Both the position numbers and the translations under genes were made by a program. Below are positions 1 through 5,968 of a DNA stretch of 6,384 nt, in pieces. The DNA comes from an uncultured Candidatus Poseidoniales archaeon (GTDB taxonomy: Archaea; Thermoplasmatota; Poseidoniia; Poseidoniales; Thalassarchaeaceae), in contig CATMIM010000067.1 of assembly GCA_950068635.1 (NCBI GenBank), positions 1 to 6,384 of the forward strand, written 5' to 3'. The notes under the pieces are model-generated. The model had not been told where the DNA came from. It saw only the letters and a program-made list of their open reading frames with translations, and made no database searches. How positions within the stretch are numbered: position 1 is the stretch's first letter; every line of letters begins with the position of its first letter.

Positions 1-33
1 CTGTAGGGGAACCTGCAGATGGATCACCTCCTA
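1..33 (+). rRNA. 16S rRNA, 3' terminal fragment
   Basis: This is the last part of an archaeal small-subunit rRNA. Bases 1-18 form helix 45: CTGTAGG (1-7) pairs with CCTGCAG (12-18) around a GGAA loop (8-11), whose two adenines are the usual targets of the KsgA/Dim1 dimethylase. The tail GGATCACCTCCT (21-32) is the near-universal 3' end carrying the anti-Shine-Dalgarno. Compared with the common CCGTAGG/CCTGCGG stem, two positions differ, but as a compensated pair (T2-A17), so the helix is intact and the rRNA looks functional. The exact mature 3' end (32-34) cannot be fixed by eye. The rest of the gene lies left of the window. Confidence 0.95.
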
Positions 34-51
34 AGAACCTCTGAAAAAACC

Positions 52-83
52 GGGGGCGGGGCAGCTTCGGCTGCCCCGTTCCC
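52..83 (+). terminator. Stem-loop after 16S rRNA, probable terminator
   Basis: A 14-bp stem pairs 52-65 with 70-83. It is perfect except for two G-T wobbles and is capped by the very stable TTCG tetraloop (66-69); the core GGGGCAGC/GCTGCCCC is fully Watson-Crick. Downstream comes a pyrimidine tract, TTTTCTCTCTC (87-97). Its place 19 nt after the 16S end and the T-rich run suggest it ends the 16S transcript or protects the precursor's 3' end. A role in 16S 3' maturation is the alternative. No 23S or tRNA follows. Confidence 0.75.
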
Positions 84-113
84 ACATTTTCTCTCTCATC
101 TCATCCGAGGTGG

Positions 114-121
114 GTTTTATT
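114..121 (+). promoter_or_regulatory. Possible TATA-like element of gene 1
   Basis: GTTTTATT, preceded by a purine-rich stretch (CCGAGGTGGG), starts about 30 nt before the ATG at 145. That would place transcription start on or very near the start codon, as in a leaderless archaeal mRNA. It lies just after the 16S terminator, where a new promoter is needed. The match to the TATA consensus is only partial. A competing reading is a leadered mRNA using AGGTG (136-140), 4 nt before the ATG, as a ribosome binding site. Confidence 0.35.
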
Positions 122-144
122 GCCGTCAACCATGTAGGTGTAGC

Positions 145-2253
145 ATGGCAAGAGAGAACCACACTACGACACTGATTGTGACTTTTCTGATGTTAGCGGG
201 ATTGTTGAGCGCTATTCCTTCTGCTTCGGCAGAGGGAGATGACTCGATTTCCTGGGGAATCGAGTACGAGTGGGTCAACTTGAATGATGACATTCAAGAG
301 TTGACGGGATTACCATACGATGATGTCATAACAGACATTGAGGAATCGGCGACCTATGCGGGCTTCAACTTGGAGATCGTCAATGCCTACAGTGGGATAT
401 CTTCCATTTATGTCGAGCAGTGGGATGATTCTTCAGTTCTCCAATTATCAGACGACAGTGGCACCAGCCACAGCGTGACCACGCGGGTGACAGAAATCAC
501 CTTGCGCCATGGGATGTTGTACGATGCTGCGATCCTGATGGATTGGAATGACTCGATGGTGATGAGCAACCCTTCGATAGAGGTCGTACTGTCAGCAGAT
601 TACGAGACCATCGCGGTGATGGACATATTGTATACCGAGTATGTCACCACTGATCTGTTGTTGGTCGGTTCAGACCTTACTGCATCTGGAAACTTCGGAG
701 TTGGTGCCGGAATGGGCTTGTTCGTTGATGTTGCTGGCAATGGAGAAACCTTTGACATGGATCTAGACCTGTCCTATGATTTGGCATGGCGTGCTAACTC
801 GATTACCAGCGAATGGCGCTTGGCACACCCTAGCAACATCATCAACATGATGGACAATGGAAATGATTTCGATTGGGAATGCAGTTTGGCTCAATGTGGT
901 AGTATCACAGGTTCTTACTCCACCCAATCTTCCTATTCTGTATCGTTCACGGGACTCCCGTTGGATGAGTTTGGACTTGAGGCGGATGCTTTAGATCTCC
1001 AGATTTCCGACAGCATCCCTGACTCTGGCACCTTTGACTCCGATTCTGATGATGGTCTGGAATTTGAAATTCCATATGATTTCGGAAACCAACAGACAGT
1101 GACCATTGACGACGGTGGTACAACCACAGAGGTAACGGAGGTGATGATGGACCCATATCCTCCAGGAATGTCGTTGATGGTAGGGTATTCATTCGCTCAA
1201 GCGGCAATGGGAAGTGGAGACCAGACCACTATTCCAGCTGCCATGGAATCAGCCTTTTCTGAATGGGCGAATGATGCTGGTGAGACCATCGAATTCGGCA
1301 CCTTCGTTTGTGACAATGGTCAGGAGATCCCTTCAGACTATGTCAACGATGGCGATGTCGATTGTGCTGACGGTTCTGACGAAGGTGTCGACGAGTCTGA
1401 AGCAGTGAGTGCGTTGGAGAGCAAGTTCATGTCGATCTTCGATGCATTCGATGAGTCGAACTATCTCAAGAACATGGAGACATTTGCTGACCGTGTAGAA
1501 TACAAATTGGAGCAGTACGAGGATTTTGAGGTTGAAGCAGTTTACGTCGACGGCGATTATGCAGCTCTTTGGAGCAGCGAACACTCTCGATATGTTGGGA
1601 TGCAACTCATCGGTATCACAGAGGGCGGGAACGAGTACTCGGTTCTTGGTCCAGAGACTGATTCATACAACAACAATCCACCGGCCGAAATCCATCTTGT
1701 GTATTTGGTTGGTGCGGCAGCAGATGAGGCTGAGGATGCTGCTGAAGCAGCAACCACCATCGAGGAATTAGCACCGGTATCGTTGCACGATGTGTCCGCG
1801 GTCATAGCGGCGTTAGGTGAGCACGCACCTGATGAGATGGTCGAGGGGAGTGAATCAGGTGACGGTTCATCTGAATCGTACAGTAGTGCAGTGATTTTGA
1901 TTGCAGTCGCCGGTGGAATTCTAGTGTTGATCATCGGAGTGATAGTGACTCTCGTGTTGGTGATGTCTCGTAGAAGGCAACCAACTGACTCATACGGTAT
2001 CAGCGGAGGTGGTTATGTCGCACCAGCAGAGCCGATGGTCAATCAGCAGTTTGATTCTCTTCCGGAAGAGACTGTCGCCCTTCCTGTTGGTGGGCAATCA
2101 ACCATGCCCTCCTCTCTTCCACCTCAACAAACACCTCCAGCCGAAATTCAAGGCACAATGCAGCAGGATAACGAGGTCTTGGAATGGCCAGCGGGTACCG
2201 GCAAGTGGTGGTACAGAGACCAGAACACAGGCACGTGGATCGTCTGGCAGTGA
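145..2253 (+). CDS. Secreted, membrane-anchored surface protein with LDLa-like motif and Trp-rich tail; function unknown
   Basis: I do not recognise a named family for this 702-aa protein. Residues 1-29 form a signal peptide (basic start, hydrophobic core LIVTFLMLAGLL, cleavage after ASA). The ectodomain (30-580) is acidic, poor in Cys and Lys, and rich in Ser/Thr/Asp, with an Asp/Ser run near 298-303 and a Cys pair at 246/251. Residues 387-415 resemble an LDL-receptor class A motif ending in DCADGSDE, but with only Cys389 and Cys407. A helical Ala/Glu-rich stretch lies near 524-538. A single membrane helix (582-608) is followed by SRRRQ, so the ~93-residue Pro/Gln-rich tail is cytoplasmic; it ends in an aromatic module, KWWYRDQNTGTWIVW (687-701). 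The ATG at 145 is chosen because the signal peptide begins there and AGGTG lies 4 nt upstream; the frame stays open upstream only by reading through the terminator and rRNA. The gene is about 48% GC, clearly lower than the right half of the window. A binding or sensing role at the cell surface is inference. Confidence 0.85.
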   Translation: MARENHTTTLIVTFLMLAGLLSAIPSASAEGDDSISWGIEYEWVNLNDDIQELTGLPYDDVITDIEESATYAGFNLEIVNAYSGISSIYVEQWDDSSVLQLSDDSGTSHSVTTRVTEITLRHGMLYDAAILMDWNDSMVMSNPSIEVVLSADYETIAVMDILYTEYVTTDLLLVGSDLTASGNFGVGAGMGLFVDVAGNGETFDMDLDLSYDLAWRANSITSEWRLAHPSNIINMMDNGNDFDWECSLAQCGSITGSYSTQSSYSVSFTGLPLDEFGLEADALDLQISDSIPDSGTFDSDSDDGLEFEIPYDFGNQQTVTIDDGGTTTEVTEVMMDPYPPGMSLMVGYSFAQAAMGSGDQTTIPAAMESAFSEWANDAGETIEFGTFVCDNGQEIPSDYVNDGDVDCADGSDEGVDESEAVSALESKFMSIFDAFDESNYLKNMETFADRVEYKLEQYEDFEVEAVYVDGDYAALWSSEHSRYVGMQLIGITEGGNEYSVLGPETDSYNNNPPAEIHLVYLVGAAADEAEDAAEAATTIEELAPVSLHDVSAVIAALGEHAPDEMVEGSESGDGSSESYSSAVILIAVAGGILVLIIGVIVTLVLVMSRRRQPTDSYGISGGGYVAPAEPMVNQQFDSLPEETVALPVGGQSTMPSSLPPQQTPPAEIQGTMQQDNEVLEWPAGTGKWWYRDQNTGTWIVWQ

Positions 2254-2270
2254 TTCGGCTGTGAACTGGC

Positions 2271-3110
2271 GTGGCTCACATACCGCGGCCCAAGACCGTC
2301 GCCGTCGCCCAATTGGTTGCGGTGGTAGTCTTCTCCCTGCTCTGCCTATCGAGTGCATGGTTCCAGATTCAGGCGAAAGGAACCTATGTCGAGGGCATCG
2401 AAAGGGAGCCGACATTGTGGTCTAACTACACGATGGGCTCGGAAAGCGAGCATCTCCAGGTCGAGATCACGAATGCCACCCCTTTCATCGTTTACATGAG
2501 TGAGAGGGATATTGTCTCCGAGAGAGACGATGCCGATGGCGGTTTTTCTCTTGATGAAGCCCGTGGTGTGGTGAGAGCCGGCGTAGCCTTGACGGTCATC
2601 ACATTTGCAGCGATTCTCTACAGACCGCGCTTCCTATGGATGGGGATGGGATTCTGGGCCTTCACCGCGTTCGCATTGCTGGTCATCGTTCCGATGAGCC
2701 TCTTGGGTGGCTACGCATCCGTCGAAGAACCCGAACCTAGCGGGGGTCTTGAAACCGGAGACGAGGCAGGAGAAGGGCAATTTGCACACTCGGAATTGGA
2801 ATCGGATTTGTCGTTGAAGATCATTGGAGTTGAATGGTCGTTCGATTCCAGTGGATACGATCTTGGGCTGGTAGCTGAAGAACATCGTGAAGCGGTCGCC
2901 ACCACTCCTCCCGAAGAAGGAGAGCCGGGCCACGATGCATTCATTCGATTCGTAGGCGAAGTGGTCATCAGTGCTGGAAATGGAATGGTCGCATGGCTGT
3001 TGATTCCTGTAGTTGCACTACTCGTGAACTATGGTGGAAGAACGGGCTCCTCCCGGTCTGAGCAAGCGAGCGGGAATGAGGCTGATGGGGCTGCTGAACC
3101 TATTGATTGA
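2271..3110 (+). CDS. Four-TM membrane protein of unknown function
   Basis: This 279-aa integral membrane protein matches no family I can name. Predicted membrane segments are 10-31, 98-117, 121-148 and 229-253. Two loops on the same side of the membrane separate them: residues 32-97, with NYT (52-54) and NAT (68-70) sequons, and an acidic Gly/Glu loop at 149-228. The C-terminus is short, polar and Ser/Glu/Ala-rich. The topology (four TM, long first loop) superficially recalls claudin/MARVEL-type proteins, but no diagnostic motif is visible. The start is the GTG at 2271, 17 nt after the stop of the upstream gene. No Shine-Dalgarno is evident and the end of gene 1 has no AT-rich promoter, so co-transcription and coupled translation are likely. 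This suggests the two envelope proteins work together, which is inference. GC is intermediate, rising from about 48% to about 60% along the gene. Confidence 0.8.
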   Translation: MAHIPRPKTVAVAQLVAVVVFSLLCLSSAWFQIQAKGTYVEGIEREPTLWSNYTMGSESEHLQVEITNATPFIVYMSERDIVSERDDADGGFSLDEARGVVRAGVALTVITFAAILYRPRFLWMGMGFWAFTAFALLVIVPMSLLGGYASVEEPEPSGGLETGDEAGEGQFAHSELESDLSLKIIGVEWSFDSSGYDLGLVAEEHREAVATTPPEEGEPGHDAFIRFVGEVVISAGNGMVAWLLIPVVALLVNYGGRTGSSRSEQASGNEADGAAEPID

Positions 3111-3130
3111 GTCTGTGACATCCTGCCGAC

Positions 3131-3139
3131 CCTTTTTCC
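3131..3139 (+). promoter_or_regulatory. T-run between gene 2 and the channel gene
   Basis: CCTTTTTCC sits in the 52-nt gap between the stop at 3110 and the ATG at 3163, with its first T 30 nt before that ATG. It could be a T-rich termination signal for the upstream pair, as archaeal RNA polymerase terminates on T-runs, or a degenerate TATA-box for the channel gene. It contains no A, so the TATA reading is weak. Confidence 0.25.
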
Positions 3140-3162
3140 GTTGAGTGCATTTCGGAGTCACC

Positions 3163-4542
3163 ATGACCCTGATGACGACGTTCGATGAATACTGGACCAC
3201 AGTCGACGGATTGGACTGGTGGATCCAGCTGATCATCGGCCTGGCAGCGTCGGTGATCGCGGGTACGTTCGTCCAACTGGTCGCCAAGGGACCGGTGCTG
3301 AAAATCATCTCGAAGAGTGACAACAAGTACGACGACACCCTGTTTGATCTCGCAACGCCCCTGCTCAATGCGGGTGTGGTTCTAGGCGGCTTGTGGCTCA
3401 CCTTGGTCTGGGTCTTCGAGGGGGACTCGTCCAAGAGCATGATTCTGGCCACGCTGATCGTCCTCATCCTGGTCTACATGATCGCTCGCTTCTTCTCCCA
3501 GACTGTCGATATCTTCGTTCCCCTCGGTCTCGAGAGTCTGAACAAGCGTGGCGGAGTGGATCTGGCCGGGGTTGAATCGCTACTCCTGTCCGGGCTCAAG
3601 ATCGTCATCTGGTTGGGGGCCGCGATTGTCATCTTCGGCCAGCTGAACATCGACATCACCGGCATTCTCGCTTCGGCTACGGTCATCTCACTGGTCGTCG
3701 GGATGGCATTGAAGGAGACCGCATCCAACTTGGTTTCAGGGATGATGATGGTGATGGACAAGCCGTTCGAGGTCGGTGACAAGGTCACTGTGATGGGGGT
3801 CACCGGAAAGGTGGTCGACATCGGCATCATGTCCACGAAGATCAAGACCGGTCAGGATCATCAGGTCGTGATTCCCAACAAGAGCATCAGCGGCAAGGAG
3901 GTCATCAACTTCGCCAAGGGTGGTCCCGAAGATGCCCCCAAGCGGGTCAACCTGCGCCTGAACATCGGAGTGGGATATGACGAGGAGCCGGCGCACGTCA
4001 AGCAGATGATACTCGACGTTGTCCGTGAATGTGACTACATCGTCGACGACCCGAAACCCACGGCGCTGTTCCGAGACATGCTCGATTCGGCCCTGCTATT
4101 CAGGGTCAACTGCTGGGTCCGGGACTACTCCGATGAATGGGTCGCCCGTGATTGGATTCTCACCCGCATACTCGAGCGCTGCATCGATGAGCACATCGAT
4201 ATCCCTTACCCGCACATGCAACTGAAGTATGACCCAGCATCGGTGGTCGAAGAGAAGGCTGCCAAGAGCGCCGCCGAGGACGAGAAGCGGTTGGCCGACA
4301 AAGAGCGCAAGAAGGCTGAGGCACGCAAGAAGGACGAGGCTGAGTCCACGGCTCGCATCAAGGAGCGCAAGGAGATTCGGGCGCGCATCGAAGAACTGAC
4401 CGAAGTGCTCGAAGAGGAGTTGCCCGAGGATGTCGAGGATTCCGAGGATGCCGAGGAAGATGCGCGTGAATCACGGATGGCGATCATCGCTGAGATCCAG
4501 AAGCTGGAGCATAAACTCGACGAGGGCGGCGACGACGATTGA
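3163..4542 (+). CDS. MscS-family small-conductance mechanosensitive channel
   Basis: This 459-aa membrane channel would open under membrane tension to release solutes during hypo-osmotic shock. Membrane helices lie near 19-40, 68-85, 93-111 and 140-161. The pore-lining helix follows (about 165-198), with the family pattern ASATVISLVVGMALKETASN and then SGMMMVMDKPFEVGDKV. The beta domain (199-252) holds the hallmarks GKVVDIGIMSTKI and VVIPNKSI. The alpha/beta vestibule domain ends near IDIPYPHMQL. Beyond it is an extra ~100-residue cytoplasmic tail: a Lys/Glu/Ala coiled coil (about 363-414), a Glu/Asp stretch and a final helix ending in GGDDD. With five or so TM helices and this tail it is larger than E. 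coli MscS (286 aa). The ATG at 3163 is preferred because GGAG (3154-3157) lies 5 nt upstream; a GTG at 3145 would add six residues, and an ATG at 3172 is also possible. The gene ends 2 nt from the stop of a convergent gene. Confidence 0.93.
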   Translation: MTLMTTFDEYWTTVDGLDWWIQLIIGLAASVIAGTFVQLVAKGPVLKIISKSDNKYDDTLFDLATPLLNAGVVLGGLWLTLVWVFEGDSSKSMILATLIVLILVYMIARFFSQTVDIFVPLGLESLNKRGGVDLAGVESLLLSGLKIVIWLGAAIVIFGQLNIDITGILASATVISLVVGMALKETASNLVSGMMMVMDKPFEVGDKVTVMGVTGKVVDIGIMSTKIKTGQDHQVVIPNKSISGKEVINFAKGGPEDAPKRVNLRLNIGVGYDEEPAHVKQMILDVVRECDYIVDDPKPTALFRDMLDSALLFRVNCWVRDYSDEWVARDWILTRILERCIDEHIDIPYPHMQLKYDPASVVEEKAAKSAAEDEKRLADKERKKAEARKKDEAESTARIKERKEIRARIEELTEVLEEELPEDVEDSEDAEEDARESRMAIIAEIQKLEHKLDEGGDDD

Positions 4543-4544
4543 GG

Positions 4545-4964
4545 TCAGAGGAACGCTTGGGCCGTCAGCCAGAGCCACATGGCGGCGAGCGTGAACAGGC
4601 TGACGACCCACGGCTTGAACCGCTTGCGGATGCTGTTCTTCCCGAGCATTTCCCGGGCGTGCAGGACGCGGCAGACGATGTACAGCGATGCCAGCCCGAG
4701 CAGCACCTCATCCACCAGGTTGAGCGCCATCGCCGCTAATCCACCGGCGAACAGGATGACGGGGGTCTCGAACAGATTCTCGAACAGGTCGTCTGCCTGT
4801 TTCATCCCGCGCGGTGGCTCACCCTGCTGCTTCGTCTTGAAGTAGAGCGGGTCGAGTCCTTCGACCCTGACAGCATGCAATCTCCGGTTGCGCATCACCA
4901 CCGCTGAATAAGCCGTCAGCAGCACCTGCGCCGCCAGCGGCAGCAGCATCCACTTCGCATCCAT
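4545..4964 (-). CDS. MAPEG-family membrane protein
   Basis: This 139-aa four-helix membrane protein has the size and topology of the MAPEG family (membrane-associated proteins in eicosanoid and glutathione metabolism). Helices lie near 4-24, 66-84, 86-104 and 118-137. The conserved region after the first loop reads QADDLFENLFETPVIL (56-71), matching the family's N-x-x-E-x-P pattern at the start of TM2; CRVLHAREM (98-106) matches the conserved Arg-Val-x-His segment at the end of TM3. Family members include glutathione transferases/peroxidases, but many prokaryotic ones have no known substrate and most archaea lack glutathione, so no reaction is assigned. It lies 34 nt downstream of the NAD kinase on the same strand and is probably co-transcribed. 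No clear Shine-Dalgarno precedes the ATG. Its stop is 2 nt from that of the convergent channel gene. Confidence 0.88.
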   Translation of the reverse strand: MDAKWMLLPLAAQVLLTAYSAVVMRNRRLHAVRVEGLDPLYFKTKQQGEPPRGMKQADDLFENLFETPVILFAGGLAAMALNLVDEVLLGLASLYIVCRVLHAREMLGKNSIRKRFKPWVVSLFTLAAMWLWLTAQAFL

Positions 4965-4986
4965 CAGCCAGCCGGACGGGGGTGGA

Positions 4987-4995
4987 GGAAAAGAA
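4987..4995 (-). promoter_or_regulatory. T-rich element upstream of the MAPEG gene
   Basis: On the minus strand TTCTTTTCC lies in the 34-nt gap after the NAD kinase stop, 28-31 nt before the MAPEG ATG. It may terminate part of the NAD kinase transcript or act as a weak TATA-like element giving a leaderless MAPEG mRNA. The sequence is degenerate and the call rests mainly on position. Confidence 0.2.
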
Positions 4996-4998
4996 CCC

Positions 4999-5889
4999 TC
5001 AGGAGTCGAGCCAGTGTGCCAGTTTTTCGACGATCGGTGTGCGGAAGGTGAGCAGATTCAATTTGGGGCCATCCAGGCTTACAGTGACTGTCGAGCCGCG
5101 GGTGAAGTGCCATTCATCCCAGCCATCGGGTACGGCGTAACCGCGGTGCATGTCGCTGTTTAGCACGGTCGGCTTGTCGGTCCAGGCGAAGTAGGAGCCG
5201 TCGCCTCGCCGCTCATCGCGCGGCAGGTCACGTGCGCAGAACAGGTAGTGGTCGAGAATCTGCTCAGGGTCGAACTTCAACTCCTCGATGACGCACACGT
5301 GGCGGAACCAGGCGCCTTGGCCGACGAACGTCGAGAACAGCAGTCCGCTGGAGCGCTGCATCAGGTCGACGGCCTCGTTGACGCCATCGGGATCTCTCTT
5401 GAGCCGGTAACGGCTCGGAGAGTACTGGTTGGTGTTCGCCACCAGCAGGTCGTTCAGTGCCGGGTCGCACTTGATGCGGTTGCCTGAAGTGGTCACGATC
5501 TCCGCTTGCAGCCGCGGCAGAACATTCGCGTTCGCCTCACCATCCAGTGCAGCTCTCACATCCTCTGCGAAGGTGGTCGGGTCGCAATCCATGAAGAAGC
5601 CGAACGAGCCATCCGGATCATCGCTCATAGGGTGGCTGTTGACTCCCATGACCGGGGTGTCCTCATCGATGTTGTGGGCAATCGAGGTGAGCGTGCCGTC
5701 ACCGCCTACGATGATGACGAGGTCTCGCCCCACGAAATCCGCCCGCTTCACCGCCTCGCGCGGTGTCAGGTCGTAGGAAACTCCTCGCTCATCCGCCAAC
5801 TGCGCCAGTGCATCTTCCAGAGATGCGACGGAACGGTCGTGTACCGGCTCGAAGTTCTTCTTGTAGACTACGAGTAGGTCAGCGGCCAT
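4999..5889 (-). CDS. NAD kinase, mitochondrial NADK2/NADK3-like type
   Basis: This cytosolic enzyme would phosphorylate NAD to NADP and so supply biosynthetic reducing power. The 296-aa product has the family's VIIVGGDGTLTSIAHN motif (58-73; catalytic GGDG at 62-65), then PVMGVNSHP (79-87) and GSFGFFMD, where eukaryotic mitochondrial-type kinases have GVNTDP-like sequence. ALNDLLVAN (144-152) corresponds to the conserved N-E/D motif. SSGLLFSTFVGQGAW (180-194) occupies the place of the Gly/Thr/Ser-rich substrate loop (TGTGSKAW in NADK2, PTGSTAY in bacteria) but is altered. SLDG in the C-terminal beta domain (271-274) is also typical. The ATG at 5889 is chosen because GGAGG lies 7 nt upstream; an ATG two codons earlier almost touches that site. 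Longer starts would run through the divergent promoter into the neighbouring gene. MAPEG follows on the same strand. NAD versus NADH preference, and ATP versus polyphosphate use, cannot be read from sequence. Confidence 0.88.
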   Translation of the reverse strand: MAADLLVVYKKNFEPVHDRSVASLEDALAQLADERGVSYDLTPREAVKRADFVGRDLVIIVGGDGTLTSIAHNIDEDTPVMGVNSHPMSDDPDGSFGFFMDCDPTTFAEDVRAALDGEANANVLPRLQAEIVTTSGNRIKCDPALNDLLVANTNQYSPSRYRLKRDPDGVNEAVDLMQRSSGLLFSTFVGQGAWFRHVCVIEELKFDPEQILDHYLFCARDLPRDERRGDGSYFAWTDKPTVLNSDMHRGYAVPDGWDEWHFTRGSTVTVSLDGPKLNLLTFRTPIVEKLAHWLDS

Positions 5890-5895
5890 CGGCAT

Positions 5896-5902
5896 CCCTC
5901 CA
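5896..5902 (-). promoter_or_regulatory. Ribosome binding site of the NAD kinase
   Basis: On the minus strand TGGAGGG precedes the start region and is complementary to the CCTCC of the 16S tail in this window. It is 7 nt from the ATG at 5889 but directly abuts the ATG at 5895, so it decides in favour of the shorter start. Confidence 0.6.
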
Positions 5903-5936
5903 CAGTTCCGCGCTTCAATCCGCGTGGGTGATGGCC

Positions 5937-5944
5937 TCTTAAAT
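5937..5944. promoter_or_regulatory. Putative TATA box(es) in the divergent intergenic region
   Basis: TCTTAAAT (plus), read as ATTTAAGA on the minus strand, is the only AT-rich spot in this GC-rich ~80-nt gap. Leftward, a start about 26 nt away (near 5915) would leave a ~26-nt leader containing the GGAGG site of the NAD kinase. Rightward, the same offset falls near 5967, right at the GTG of the oxidoreductase gene, giving a leaderless mRNA. One nearly symmetrical box may serve both directions; flanking BRE sequences are not convincing. Confidence 0.35.
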
Positions 5945-5968
5945 GGGGTGTTCGGGTGGCTTCGCTCA

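Noticed and set aside
19..144. In-frame extension of gene 1 back to an ATG at 19
   Set aside because: It would translate the 16S 3' end and the terminator hairpin. The signal peptide begins at the ATG at 145.
2009..2425. Plus-strand frame spanning the gene 1/gene 2 junction
   Set aside because: It overlaps both real genes out of frame, has no domain or sensible start signal, and has Arg/Ser-rich shadow composition.
3736..3996. Minus-strand frame with a run of histidines (HHHHHP)
   Set aside because: It is the reverse of the ATG-rich MMMVMDK segment of the MscS pore region, a shadow of the real gene.
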